Shown: positions 49,501 through 60,889, numbered from the stretch's first letter. The stretch: 64,000 nucleotides of DNA from Eudorina sp. 2006-703-Eu-15 (GCA_003117195.1 BDSI01000010.1:1468186-1532185), one strand, 5' to 3'. Made by a program: numbers and translations. The notes: generated by a model from the sequence alone, not told the origin.

Positions 49501-51661
49501 GTTGTCCAATCCAACGCGACCGCAGGGAACATCCTGCTCAAGGCCAACGCCTCACGGCCCGGCCAGTATGTGGCCAAGCTGGCGGACTTTGGGCTCAGCG
49601 TCAAGATGAATCCCAGCCAGACCAGTGTGGACAACAACCGCACCGGCACGCCGTTTTACGCCAGTGAGTGCGGGGGGCAGGAACGGGCGTTGGGGTGGGT
49701 CGGGTCGGGGTGGGGTGGGTCGGGCCGGGCCGGGCCGGGCCGGGTCGGGTCGGGGACCTGAAGGGGACCTGAAGGGGACCTGAAGTCCGTGGATTTGGGA
49801 GACGGGATGTAGACCGAGGTGGAGGTGTAGGGTAGGTATAGACGTAGGTATACAAGTGGGTATTAAAGTACATGTAGATGTAGGTGCACCTCTCATGTGG
49901 CGCTGGCTGCGTCAGTCGTGAGCTCCAGATGGCAGTGCGCCGATCCCCTCGTGCCATGAACGCATTATGAAGTACACCGCCAGACGTCCGACTTCGGAAT
50001 GGATCCAAGCCGCGCTGCCGTTGCGGAACATGGCCCTTCAGGTCCGGAGGTCAGGCAGCACGGGAACCTGACCAAGGCGTCAGATCTGTACGGTGAGTGT
50101 ACGGCACATGCAGGCCCATGGGCCCGCCGTTACTGTGGGCGCGGCGCGTGTCGTACGTCGTGTTGCTTTCTGTTGTGCGCCCCGGAACTATATGTGGGCC
50201 TGCACCGGTCGTTGTTGAACCATCTGGAATTGTTAACGCCATCTTGACTTGGCTCCCTCTCGGGCCTGTCGTGTTCTGTGGCCTCTTGTATCCTTTTCCA
50301 ACCCGCTTGGGGCCAGCCTCGCCTACACCGCGCGCCGCTTTACCCAACCAGAACAACTAACTAACCAACGAACTATCCAACTCACCCGACCAACCAACCG
50401 TTGTGCAGCTCTCGGTGTGGTTCTCTGGGAGATGTGGCACGGCCGGCCCTGCTACCAGCGCGTGCGCGGCGTGAAGCAGTACACCTACGCCACAGGCTAC
50501 CCCACCTTCCCGCCGCACTGCCCCGCCCCCTACGCGGACCTGGCGGGCCGCTGCATGCGCCGCGCGCTGGAGGAGCGGCCCTCCCTGGACGAAGTCCATG
50601 ATGTGCTCCGAAGCCTGCTCGGGGCGGCCGTCAGCGGCATCAGCAGCAGCGCGAGCGAGGCCGAAACGTCGGGCGCGCCGTCGAACGAGTGGCCTTTCGT
50701 CGCGGGCTTTGGGCCGGCCGGCATGGGCATGGGCGCAGACACATCGAGCGCGGGATTCCGACCCGTGGGTAACGCCAACGCATTCGCGGCGGCGCTGCTC
50801 GCGATGGGCGGGGCGCACGCGGCGGCTGCTCAGGCGGCGGCTGCGCAGGCAGCGGCGCAGGCGCAGGCGGCGGCAGCCGCGTGTAGAGACACGGCGGGCG
50901 GCAACTCGAGCACCATGGACGAGGGGGATGGCGGCTGCACGGACGGTACGGCGGGTGTCAGTACGGGAAGCTGGTACCCGCCGGCCCTCGCTGCGGGGTT
51001 CCAGGCCGCAGCGGCGGGTTGGACTCCGGGGAGGGGGCCGCCAGGAGGCGGACGCGGTGGCATCGGAAGGGGGGGCCCTGCTGGTCCGGCCGCCGCCAGC
51101 GTCGACAGCTTTCCGCAAGCCGGGATCGGCAGCGGTCGCCTCGCCCCAGGCGCAGGCGCGCCGTCTGGCGGGGCGGAGTGGGGGCAACGGGCAGCGAAGC
51201 AGCAGCCGCAGCCGCAGCAGCCGCACCACGACGTGGCGAGGTTCGCACTTGCGCAGGGGTTGCAGGGCCCTGCTGGCGCTGCCTCGCCGGGTTTGGTGGC
51301 GGGCGGCAGCCTCAGGGGAGCTCCCGGCGCGGCCACCGCCAGGCCGCAGCTGCCACAGGGGCCCGCGGCGGTCGGCGCGGCGGGTAGCCCCCAGCAGCCA
51401 GGGCCTGACGTGCAGTTCGGAAACGTCGCTCTGGAGGCGCCTCGGGGGCCGGCATGGCGGCTGGGTGCAGCCAGGCCAGGCGGTACCATGGCTGCGGCCG
51501 CAGCGGCTGTAATGGCGGCGGCGCTGCCGGATCAGCCACCGCCGGCGCCGCAGGATCCGGCCGGCGGGCTGCGTCCCAATGTTAGCACGAGGATGGGCAC
51601 CGCAGACGAGCATTTCGTGACCGCGTCGGGTATCAACAGCAAGGCAGACTTGCCGCCGTGA
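37592..51661 (+). CDS. Transmembrane receptor-like protein kinase, TKL type
   Basis: 18 exons, all in phase, give 1,577 aa: 37592-38209, 38392-38862, 39509-39681, 40704-40762, 41201-41292, 41918-42127, 43280-43437, 44120-44197, 44562-44778, 45397-45942, 46431-46531, 46949-47019, 47523-47854, 48266-48343, 48933-49020, 49526-49663, 50042-50092, 50409-51661. Residues 1 to about 37 look like a signal peptide. The ectodomain (about 38-766) has NxS/T sites, an SSNN run and pectin-lyase-like beta segments (VYLGDLVTLSLEDLIFMNTG). A membrane helix spans about 767-788, followed by RRRW. Kinase motifs: GSGGFATVYRG (922-932), K942 in VAVK, HGDLTPGN (1092-1099), DFG (1118-1120), SPE (1144-1146), ALGVVLWEMWHG, R1217. 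An insert of roughly 60 Gly/Ser/Pro-rich residues separates beta4 from beta5. The last ~340 residues are Ala/Gly/Gln-rich. HRD Arg is Gly and the following Lys is Thr1096. Green algae have many TKL receptor kinases; the ligand is unknown. Confidence 0.88.
42576..42620 (+). repeat. Intronic repeat family 1, copy 9 (kinase intron 6)
   Basis: CTGGCAGTCAGCGCAGCCCC, GATATGTCTACCAATTTTCC. Sense orientation in the kinase gene, so the family is not confined to the M16 gene. Confidence 0.75.
42740..42827. repeat. Intron-internal duplication, left copy
   Basis: CATATGGTAAGTTTTTCCTC GCAG... TATTGCCACCTGGGATCGGGCGGGCGGG... TCTAAACA matches 43143-43225 in the same kinase intron, about 400 bp away. Confidence 0.7.
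43091..43120 (-). repeat. Dispersed repeat family 2, short copy in kinase intron 6
   Basis: Minus strand: GCAGGCAGAACAGGAGTGCG TGATATGCG, matching the core of family 2. Confidence 0.55.
43143..43225. repeat. Intron-internal duplication, right copy
   Basis: CATATGATAAGTCTTTTCCT GCAGG... TATCTGCACCTGGGCTCGGTCGGGCGGG... TCTAAACA; see 42740-42827. Confidence 0.7.
45045..45091 (+). repeat. Dispersed repeat family 2, copy in kinase intron 9
   Basis: GGCAGGCAGAGCAGGAGTGC GTTACATGCAAGGGGCATAGC, sense orientation. Confidence 0.7.
47152..47208 (-). repeat. Intronic repeat family 1, copy 10 (kinase intron 12, antisense)
   Basis: Minus strand: TCTGCCAGCAGCGCAACATA...TACCTACCAAGTTCCAATACCCCCC. Confidence 0.75.
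47283..47361 (+). repeat. Dispersed repeat family 2, copy in kinase intron 12
   Basis: GGCAGGCAGAGCAGGGGTGC GTGACATGC...GGAAATGCCCGTATG, matching the complement of 14566-14633 over about 70 nt. Confidence 0.75.
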
Positions 51662-51980
51662 CCCATGGGTCGTGCACTTGACAGCCGATGTCTTGCCCGG
51701 AGCGCCGGGTGTTCTATGGTTCTGCTGCACGGCTGCCATGGGGCAGTCGGCGGCAGTCAGTGTACGCCGTCCAAGTGACCTTGTACCAAGGCAACGGTGC
51801 TTTTTCAAGGCAGCGGTGCTTTTTTTCAGACGAGGAGACGAGCGCGCTCGGGCGCCGCTCCGCTATGAGCAAATAACATGGGTTGGCGCCAGCGAAGAAT
51901 CTTCGGTCCGGCGGTGACGCTGGGAGCAGTCGGGCCGGACAGGCGCGCGGGGCACTGGATGAAGAAGTTTTCCCCGGGCC

Positions 51981-52108
51981 AAGGGGCAGGGGCCAACCAA
52001 GGGGCAGGGGCCAACTAAGGGGCAGGGGCCAACCAAGGGGCAGGGGCCAACCAAGGGGCAGGGGCCAACCAAGGGGCAGCGGCCAAGGAGCAGCGGCCAA
52101 GGGGCAGG
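51981..52108. repeat. 18-bp minisatellite just downstream of the kinase stop
   Basis: AAGGGGCAGGGGCCAACC in about seven copies, the last two truncated or variant (AAGGGGCAGCGGCC). In one frame it reads RGRGQP repeats; no start or splice context supports coding. Confidence 0.92.
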
Positions 52109-55100
52109 GCGATAGTTATTACAATTCTTTCGACGCTGGTGTTGGAAATGGGCGGGCAGGGGCCGCGGGGCATCTGGACTGGGCCGGTGGCTGCGGTTCG
52201 CAGCTCGTAGGATATCGTGCAAGGGGGGTGGGGGGACTTTTATCTATCTGCCTTGCCTGTTTTGGGGGATCGTGGCCGGGAGTAGACGGTCGTACACTGG
52301 AGGATGCGGAGTTCAGTTCCGGCGGTGGCCGGTCATGGCACTGGGCCGCCTCGAGCTGAGTGGGTGAGGCGCGGTGCGGCCACTGCAGCTGGTTTTATGG
52401 CTTGGGGCGTGGCGTGGCGGGACGGGAGGGGACGGCGGGACGGGACCCGGGCGGGCACGTGAGCTGGTAGTTGGTAGAATCATACCGGGAGTAGAAGTAG
52501 GCCTGCATCTTGCTGGCGTCTCGTACATGGTGGTTTTAAAAGGCGATATTTATCTGGGGGCTGTGTCGGTCCGTTGCTCGCCATACACGGCATGGCAGCG
52601 CGTACAAGCCGCAGCAGTCCTTTCGAAAGGTACTGAGGGGCCATTGGACGGTGCACGGCACGAGATGGCACGGAATCTTTTGTACGTGTACGATGATGGG
52701 GCACGGAAAGCACATGGTGCGTGTGCTCGAATGTACTTTTGTTTGTTTGCGACAGCGTCCACGGAGTCTCACACACCCGATCGAGCGGCCTCGGCGCCCA
52801 CACCCTCGCAAACGCGTCCGCGCCGGTCGAAGTCATCCGATGCACCTGCTGCTTCCCCCTTTTTGTGCCGTCCATCAGCGCGAGGTCTTGTGCGCTTGCA
52901 TGGCACGCAAGGTAAGGCGGACTGGCGCACGGCCGCACGGGGCGCGGTGTTTGGCTTGTTGGCTTGCTTGGCGTCGCGCTCGTGTGTCGTATCCTGATGT
53001 CGCGATCGGTCTGCGTGGTCATCGGTCGTCCGAGAGAGATGATGGCGCGGCGGCCATCGTCCGGGGCCGGCGAAGGAGCGGCCACCCGATGGAGCGTATT
53101 GTGCGGCGGCGGTGCACCGGGATCGTGGCGGGGGTCGTGGCGGCGGGCGAGGGGTGACACAAGAGCGGCAAATAGATCGTGGCAGGTAGGCAGGCGTTCA
53201 ATAGTGACCCAGAGAGAGACCCGGAAGAGGAGAGCAGCGGCGGAGAGCCATCCGGCGGCGCGGCCTGCTGGTCTGAACAGCATCAAAGCGAAGGCAAGGG
53301 TCTTTGGACCCGCCGTTGCATACAAGCATATGTGGGCGCCGCCCGGGAGGCGCGCGAGCGGCGTATTTGCCGGGCGCCGCGGGCTGGGGTGAGGTCGCAT
53401 CCGGCGCGGGCGCTGTCTGCCCCACCCTGCGCTGCGTTCCCCTCCCCCTTTGTGCGGGTTTAAAGAAAGGTGGACAGGAAAAGGGTTAATGCCATCGCGT
53501 CGTGCGACGTTTGATTATCGGATATCGTGTACCATCCCGTGGCCCTGTCTGACGCAGCGGGGTCGTGATGCGACGTGCTGTGCTGTGCTGTGCTGTGATG
53601 CGATGCGGCGTTCAACAGCGGCAGCTGCAGCAGCGGCAGCAGTAACTGCTGCTGCTCACGCTGCGTGCGCACAAGCGATACGCTGATCTGGGGCTCGCTC
53701 GTCCCCGTGGTGTGTACGAACGTCCCCCCTCGTAGTTTCCTATACCCCCCTCGTAAGTTGGGTGTCGCACGATCAATGACCTAACGTGGGGTGCGCCGCG
53801 ACCCGCGAGGTTGGGGTCGGGCGGAGATGCGGTTCCGGGTGCGGGCGTGTGAGTTGTTGACATGGGGTTTCGGAGCATCTCTCTTGAGGTCCTTCCCTGC
53901 AGGGCATGATGATCATACTGATGCTGCGCCGTCACGTCATGTTCGCCGCCACAACAGTTTGCTGTCGGTGTCGTCTTCAAGGGCCTCTCCACACGGCCTG
54001 CCACGGGAGACTCAAAAGTGACCGGGGACTCCAGTACGGCGCAGTACGATACATCGTACAATGTGTCTTAAGCCGTCGCGTACAGCATCGTGTGACACGT
54101 CCGGGTGCCTCACGCACGTGGTTCCTCTCCTTGCCGTGTGATGCGGAGAGCAGCGCCGCGGGTTCGAGTGTACGATTGTACGGCCGTCTTCCCTCCTCCC
54201 GAGCGGCTTTCCGGTGCTGACGTCACACGCATGGGGCCCCGTGGCCCTCCTTGCCTTACCGCGGCACATCGGGGCGGTACGCACAAGACGGGGACATGTC
54301 GCCAGAAGACGGGACAGCAGTCATAAAGGCGACTTCGATCCGTGCGCGATCACATCACGGGGTTGGTTGAGTTTTCTGCGCGGCGCACGCGTGCGGTATG
54401 CCAGGGATGCTGGGCAAGTAAGCTGCTCCAACGGGCGGCTGTTTGGTAATAACCGTATTGCGTAATGTGTTTCTCGATCGGTGGGATCCTTCCTGCTCAG
54501 AGTGATCCGGGAGGTGTAGAGCGTCGGCGAGGAGGTCAATATGTATTTGGTGTACGTGTACGTGTTTGGAATGATGATTCGTGATAGAGTGGAAATGCAT
54601 GCGCCCGCCGGTACGGCTCTTGCCGGTCGGTCGACACTCGACGCTCGACACTCGACAGCCACGCCAGGAACATCCACCAGTCCATCTGTCGATTGCGCGG
54701 CATCCAGTGCCGCCCTGCGACAGACACCGGACCCGTCGGCCGTGATGGTGTTGCTGTGTCGGCAGGCCGCCACGGCCACCGAGCGTACTTGTGGGTTGCA
54801 ATGATAGCGCAATTATTCCTTGCGTACCTTTTTAGCCGCTTCTGCACCGTACATACATACATGCCGGTTGGCCATGTTCGATTCGCCATTCGCGCCGTAA
54901 ACAGAGGTGCCCTGCACACAAAAGGGGTTTTGTCGCACACATGCATGCGGCCAAGCCACCATGGCGGCGACCGAGTGGCGATCCGGGATTCTGTGCGTGC
55001 GGAGCGTGCGGCAACACGTGCCCGCGTATGCCTACTGCCGGCTGGCTGCGCGCGCGTGCGCGGCAGCTGCTGTTTGGGTTTGATGGGCTCGCTCGCGTTG

Positions 55101-55310
55101 GGGGGAAGCGAGCCAGGCCACACGGCATCCTGTGTGTGATACGCGCGAGGGGGGTGTAGGAGAGAGATATGGAGAGAGGGGGGCACAGTGGAGTGCTGTA
55201 GAGGCTTGGCTCGACGTGCCCATGTTGTGGCGGGCCGTCGGGTGGCTGCCGCCTTCTGCAATACCGTATGGGCGTGGTGGTGTGGAGGTAGGCGGCGTTG
55301 GCGTGTCACC

Positions 55311-55334
55311 GGTGACCCGCGGGTCGAATGTAAC
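55311..55334 (-). repeat. Dispersed GGACCCC-type terminal motif, copy 6 (degenerate)
   Basis: Minus strand: GTTACATTCGACCCGCGGGT CACC. It keeps the GTTACA start and the CGCGGGTCA(C/T) part. Confidence 0.5.
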
Positions 55335-55480
55335 AATGACCCATCCATTCGGTTCGTGTGTTGTTCGTACTTAGGGTGATGGACGGACGAGCTCAAAAAC
55401 AAAAAGGGGAATCCTCGTTAGGGGACTGACCGGGCGTCCGGGGCTGTCGACGTGTGGATCCTCGCTTGGTGAGGCTTGGT

Positions 55481-55536
55481 GTGTGTTCGCAGGCAGGCAG
55501 GCAAGGCAGGCGTGCATGATGTGCAATGGCAGTTCC
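55481..55536 (+). repeat. Dispersed repeat family 2, degenerate copy
   Basis: GTGTGTTCGCAGGCAGGCAG GCAAGGCAGGCGTGCATGATGTGCAATGGCAG; weaker match than the kinase copies. Confidence 0.45.
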
Positions 55537-55772
55537 CGCAGGCCTGGTGTGTTGAGCTAGAAACCCACCAAACACAGCGTCGTTGGAAAACTCGCAACGT
55601 GGATTCGCCGAGGGAGGGGTTCAACTGAAGCTGCCGCATGGGCCCCTGGGCTTCACGCCTGGCCCCATGCCCAGGTACGTCGCCTTGTCGTGGACTATCG
55701 CCACAACGTGAACTTCCTGAACGCTATGATGAATTGTCGTCAGAGGTAGTCCCAGCAAAGCGGAGCAAAGCA

Positions 55773-55786
55773 GGGTCCACTGTAAC
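55773..55786 (-). repeat. Dispersed GGACCCC-type terminal motif, copy 7
   Basis: Minus strand: GTTACAGTGGACCC. It faces away from copy 8 across about 70 bp of AT-rich DNA with TTCATTCAT repeats, forming an imperfect palindrome. Confidence 0.6.
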
Positions 55787-56681
55787 ATAGTTCATTCATG
55801 GCAAAAGATTAATGAATTCATGGCAAAAGATCAATGAAAGAGTGAATGAACGAACGTTACAGCGGACCCCGAAACGGGATCAACCTAGTATACCAGACCA
55901 GGGCAAGCCCCAGCAGGCCCCACCGCCAAGGCGGTAAGACACCTCCACACCTCAACGCCGCGGATAAAAAAAACGGAGGGCTACAACCCCACCCAGAGAG
56001 CCACCTATTATGTCACCGGGGAGCCTGGTACACCGACACACAAGATGCACCAGCAAGGGGGAGCAGGCGGGGACCAGCTGGAATCGGAGTGCCAGTCTGC
56101 CAGGTATGCCCGACAAATAACGACCTCTTCACTCTATAATCGGTCTGCCCTTCTGCCAGGACTTGCTCCGCGCCCCTCCGCTCATTTTTTGCGAGGTTGC
56201 GCGGTGGCGTTTTGGGCTGGGGGTTGCCTTCTCAAAAAAATGCATATGGGACGGGATGCCGGTTTGGACGTAAGCCACAACAGGCAAGGGGTCCAGCATT
56301 GAACAAAGTGCCGACGGGCGTTGCCTTGTAGGGTGGGGTTGCTGCTCAGGTATGGATTGTATACAGCATAAGTGAGGAGCTGGGTTTAGGGTGAATAGCG
56401 TGTGTCGCACGTGCAATGCGAGCCGCAGCCACGTTCATTAAGTACCTATACATGGCGTCGCGCGCGGTGTCTTCAAAACTGCCACATGCTGCTGGCTGTT
56501 TCCCCGAAACCCTGGCAGCGGCAAATACGGCAAGGTCGTACGACTTACATGCTGGGAGTTCACCTAGGAAAGCAAACAAGACCTTCATCGGGAGTAAAAT
56601 ATTTATAACATGTTTTGTCGGTAAAGTATCAATTCTTCAGAGGTAGCGCTCCTTTTTCTCTGCCTCGTTGCCGTAGTGAGC

Positions 56682-57194
56682 ATGACGAAAGTGCTCTGGA
56701 CGACGCCCCGTGAGGTCAAGAACCAAACAAGTTTGGATTGGCTGGCGGCTCATACGTCCTTCTGCAAGCCCCTCCATCACTGGGAGGGCACGCTCAACCT
56801 GTCGGAGAACGGCTCGCTCGAAATCCGTGGTCGGCATAAGAGCACTGGAGCTGAATCTCATTACTCAATTACCTCAAATCAAATAAAAGATATTTATATC
56901 GGATTTGACGACGTCTTCACGCGGGTGAGGGCTTTTTTCCAACCCTCCGTGCTGTGGGCCGCAGGACCAGACAGCACGAAGCTCTGGATCAACTTAATTT
57001 ATATATTGTAATCATGTTAATTGTAGTGCGCCGACCGGAGCTTGGGCTTGACGTTCCAACCACTGCGGTTGACGTTTAGCCCCGTTGGAGCTGACACCGA
57101 CCACACCCTTTACTTGGTTGTCGACTTCAAGTATTGGTGTCGAGGCTCATCAAACAAAGTATGGTTTGATAAGCTACAAAAATGGCGGGGTTGA
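56682..57194 (+). CDS. Small PH/GRAM-like domain protein of bacterial type
   Basis: Two exons, 56682-56924 and 57027-57194, separated by a 102-nt GT-AG intron in phase 0, give 136 aa. Segments: TSLDWLAAHTSFCKPLHHWE, GTLNLSENGSLEIRG, IKDIYIGFDDVFTR, then RSLGLTFQPLRLTF, TLYLVVDFKYW and a final helix SSNKVWFDKLQKW. The alternating W-x-G-x-L-x-L strands, I-x-x-I-x-x-I-Y-x-GFD turn, PLRLTF and YLVVDF strands plus a C-terminal helix fit a small PH/GRAM-like fold. From memory the closest look-alikes are short uncharacterised bacterial proteins; this was not searched. Without the intron the frame stops after KLWINLIYIL. The ATG has A at -3. The second half of exon 1 is AT-rich in codon use, unlike neighbouring genes. 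Function unknown. Confidence 0.72.
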
Positions 57195-57274
57195 TGCGGT
57201 CACGGCCGAGTACGGTATCCAGCGGTGGCGGTATACTACCTTTGGTGGTACTCACGCACGCTAATCAACAGTGG

Positions 57275-57279
57275 TGTAA
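57275..57279 (+). terminator. Poly(A) signal TGTAA of the PH-like gene
   Basis: TGTAA, 81 nt after the stop codon, at a typical volvocine distance. It supports a real, transcribed two-exon gene ending at 57194. Confidence 0.5.
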
Positions 57280-58396
57280 AAGACTGCTTTTCACAAGCGC
57301 CTAAGCCCTATCTGACTTGAGCGCCCACTGCAAACGTGGATGGTGACGACCGTCGAGGTCAAAGATGGTCAAGGAGGGTCAAAGGTCTGTTCCCACGTGC
57401 GGCTCGCACAAAACCAGTAAACCCATCCTTCGCAGAGCTATTTGTGTGTACGGCGGTATAGGCGGTACGTAATGCGATGTCGTTGTCGTTTTTTCGCATT
57501 TGAGCACCATCGGTAGGCGCAATGTGGCGCGGTGGTTCGAACTTACGGTAAGCTCGCATAGGGGCGACGGTGCGACCATGCTGCGACCCGGAGTGTTCAC
57601 GGCGCATACGTCGGCAGGGGCGGTGCGAGGTGCGAGGTCCCGGCCAGCATGTACGGTGTTTGTCGCTGTGCCCCGCTGCCGGTGCCGCAGGCGGGGTCGC
57701 CTTGCTTTTTCACAGGTGTGAACACATCCAGGGCAGGGGCTGTCCTGAACTGTTAGCTGCGTGCCTGCGTGCCACATCCGGAGCCCCCTGTCTCTGCTGA
57801 GCATGCCTTTGTCTATTGTATGACCCGGCGCGTTTTGGGTGCGCCTGCAACACGATGTAACATTGTACTCATTCAGCCGGACACAGTCACGATCTCACGT
57901 CTGGCGCCCTAGGTTCATGTTGAAGGCTCATTGGATTAACTGGAAGGTTTTCATGACTAGTTGCCTTACCGCTTGTAGTACGGAGATGGGGTCGGGTACC
58001 TGCGAGCAGGAAAGTGTGCTTGCTTCCGTGGGAGGAGGCGAGCCTAGTTACCGAACTGGACTATCTGCCGCGGGACAGTATGTGTGGCAGATGTCGCAAT
58101 GGCAACCTGTCAGTACTGACAATATGAACTTGCGAAATTACTCTTTCAGTCGCGCTCTCCGCGACTTGCCTTCACTCGCAACCGTACGGCCCCGCCGTAC
58201 TCTCTGTCAGCCGAAGACGCTTTCGGCAAATACACAGAAAACCTTGGTTGGTTTTCTTTCGTTTCACTCAAAAAACCTACAGTACAATGGGGTGAAGGTG
58301 CCGTAACAAACAACATACACACTCAACGAGTGCGCCAACCAGGCCAATTACTGTCGGTACCCGTCATGACAGCTGGTATACGCCGTGGTATACACC

Positions 58397-58425
58397 GTTG
58401 ATCCCTTTTCGGGGTCCGCTGCAAC
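58397..58425 (-). repeat. Dispersed GGACCCC-type terminal motif, copy 9 (right end of element)
   Basis: Minus strand: GTTGCAGCGGACCCCGAAAA GGGATCAAC, the inverse of 55856-55883. Confidence 0.7.
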
Positions 58426-58463
58426 GTTCACTCAGTTGGTGTAATCAGCCGTGTGGTTGACGT

Positions 58464-58592
58464 CTGGAGCGATGCTCCAGTGGAGCGATGCTCCAGTGGA
58501 GCGATGCTCCAGTAGAGTGATGCTCCAGTGGAGCGATGCTCCAGTGGAGCGATGCTCCAGTGGAGCGATGCTCCAGTGGAGCGATGCTCCAG
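58464..58592. repeat. 16-bp palindromic tandem array, eight copies
   Basis: CTGGAGCGATGCTCCAG units, (T)GGAGCGATGCTCCAG, repeat with a 16-bp period. One copy has two changes (TAGAGTGATGCTCCAG). Each unit is an inverted repeat with a 3-nt loop. It lies about 180 bp before the F-box-like gene start and 40 bp beyond the element end. Confidence 0.95.
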
Positions 58593-58769
58593 GGAACAAT
58601 GTGTCAAAGGTGGAGCATCTACCTCGCACGCGTGGATGCCGAGCTGTCCGCTGTATGGCGTACGGCGTGCATGACGAATGGCGACGGTTGAATCTCGTTT
58701 CGGGAAGGACAACCTTCGCTATCCCTATTTGGAAATCGTGTTACCATAATATTTATATTTGATTTTAAA

Positions 58770-60858
58770 ATGCCGCTGCAATTTTTGCTGACGTCTCAGA
58801 GTGACTGCGCACGTGTGGTCTTCAGTTTCCTTACCCGACGACAAGCGCTCTTATTGTCTGCAACCTGTAAGACGATTCGGAAAATGATAATTGAAATGCT
58901 GGAGCAGCGAGACAGCACGTTTCGGCCGGCCCTCGTAGTTGCCTGCTCCTCTCCTGGAAGGCTGATCGAGGTTGACCTGCTGAACGTACGTAAAGGACGC
59001 AATAGAAGGCAGTAGTAAATAAAGCGTAGCATTGGAGTTATGTCGGGTTCCTGAACCCTTTGGCCTCCGGAAACCTATGGCCTAATCATTTTCATCATTT
59101 GCGCACCTCCCCAGCAGCCGCACTCTTCTGGATGCACCATGTGGAACTCATGGCGACCAGCGCAGCCGCGCTGCCGGAAGCGCCGGCGCGGACTGTTAAC
59201 CTGCGGCAGCAGCAGCCACCGGGCCTCGGCTCAACGGCCGGCGTGGATGACGGGAATCACCGCCGGGCCGCCAGCCTGGGAGCGAGTGCGCGAGGCAGCA
59301 GAAGCAGCGGCCTCCTCAACAGCAGCCACGTTGGCTTCGATTGCGGCCCGTGTCGGGGTATCGGATGGCGGCGACCCTCGGGCGCTCCGTCGCCGACCCG
59401 TGGGTCCGGTGCTGTACGCCAGTTGCTACAGCGTCCCCGGGATCGTCGCCTTCGACGCCACGACGCTACTGTCTCTTGGTGTGCTCATCGCCTTCGACGG
59501 TCGGACGCATCCGTTGCTCAAAGCGCCGGAAGGAATCTGCTCGTCGCAAGACAACCTATTTGTCGCGAACTGCATTGGCGGTACAGTGGCACGCATCGGA
59601 TTGCACCCCGCTGCCGCCGCCGCCAACTCACCACAAGATGCCTCCAGCGGTGTTGTCAAGGTGCGAAAAACCCGGTACGGTGGAGCGCTGTCGTACGGGT
59701 ACGGCGTGATCCTGGCCACGATCAGTGCCGGCGAAGATTGGGTCTTCTGGGGCCTCGCGATGTCACCCGACCGCCGAGCCCTGTACTGCGCGGCGGACTT
59801 GCCGTACAACACACGTGATAAGCTGTACACCAGAGCGCCGCCACCGAGGACAACGGGCAACGTGGTTTGTGTGCCGCTGGAGTGCTTGGGGTGCACGGAG
59901 GGGGGGTCTGCTGCTGCCGTCACGGACCCAGCAGTCATCCCTGAAGGGACTCCGGGACAGCTGATGCTGCCGCCTCCCGCCAAAGCGCCACCAGCGCCAA
60001 CGACACCGCGCGCCATCGTCAATGAACGCACCGCGGCGGTGCCGTACACGTTCGTACGAGGCGCTGCGGCGCTGCGGCGGCCATCGGGGCTTTGTTTCTC
60101 TGCGGACGGGGCAAGTCTGTGGGTGACGTCGTACGATGAGGGCATTGTGGAGATCGCGGGGCCCGCCCGGGGGCCGCCGCTGGCTGGGACCGTGTTGCGT
60201 GTTGTACCGCTGCCGCTGCCGGCGCCGTCACAAGTGCCGCCGCCGGCACCGCCGCTGTCGCAACCCGAAACGGCTGGGTATGCGGCGGCGGCGGCGGCAG
60301 CGGCAGCGGCGTCTGAGGCGGCTGGGCCCAGCTCTGGCGGCAGGGTAGGCCGGCAGGCAATTGATGCGGGAGGAGCCGCCGCCGCCGCCGCGGCCGCCAG
60401 GCCGTCCTCCCGTACTCTTGCGACACCAGGGCGCGGCCGCAGACGCCAGACCGACCCGCAGGTCATGCTGCCATGGGACATCTGCTGGCTCCCCCATCAG
60501 GGCTATCCGGCGCCAGGCCCTGGTCGCCCTGTCGCTGAGTGTTGCGAATTGGGCAACGTAGGCGGCAGCGCAGACATCGGGCGCGTGGGTGGGAACGTAG
60601 GTGGCGGAGGCAGCGGCAGCACGGCGGCAGTGGCAGCGGCAGTGGCGCCGGCGCCGGCGCTGCCGCCGCAGTCACCGCCTCCCCTGCTGTGTGTGACTCT
60701 TCACGAGGATCCCTCGGCGTCAGAGAGGGTGTCATCGGGTGCGGACTGTCGGGTGGGTATGCTCACACGGCCGGGTGACGGGAGCACCAACGGGCGGCAA
60801 GGTGTTGTGGCGGGTCGGTGCCCAGGGCAGGGCGGCGGCGGCGCCGCTGCTGCCGGCA

Positions 60859-60889
<31 letters not shown>

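Larger units (their letters stand above)
51662..55770. other. Intergenic region, no gene supported
   Basis: A 306-codon open frame on the minus strand (52480-53400) and several shorter ones lack splice partners, codon bias and recognisable motifs. The region has GT-rich and GC-rich simple segments, an 18-bp minisatellite and one degenerate GGACCCC motif. Confidence 0.5.
55856..58425. mobile_element. Putative 2.57-kb element with inverted termini carrying a PH-like gene
   Basis: The left end reads GTTACAGCGGACCCCGAAAC GGGATCAAC...GTATACCAG. The right end, complemented, reads GTTGCAGCGGACCCCGAAAA GGGATCAACGGTGTATACCA. The inverted match covers about 40 bp. The left 100 bp (AGCCCCAGCAGGCCCCACCG, CCAAGGCGG, ACACCTCCACA) recur, inverted, at 63060-63169, as expected for a repeat family. 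No transposase was recognised, so any mobility would be non-autonomous. Outer flanks are themselves similar inverted (GTTC...CATTCACT versus GTTCACTC), so the exact ends and target duplication are unclear. Alternatively these are two separate small insertions that happen to flank a gene. Confidence 0.5.

Noticed and set aside
51883..52359. Frame with RGRGQP repeats
   Set aside because: Comes from the 18-bp minisatellite; period divisible by three and no supporting start or neighbouring exon.
52480..53400. 306-codon open frame on the minus strand
   Set aside because: No codon bias, domain, splice context or conserved segment; typical of chance frames in GC-rich DNA.
57839..58306. 155-codon open frame in the right part of the putative element
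   Set aside because: No recognisable motif, no splice partners and mixed codon use; could not be supported as a gene or transposase.
59060..59818. Alternative frame at the start of the propeller exon
   Set aside because: It loses the blade-like segments from 59400 onwards; the chosen frame is continuous to 61013 and in phase with exon 1. The first ~280 nt remain uncertain.
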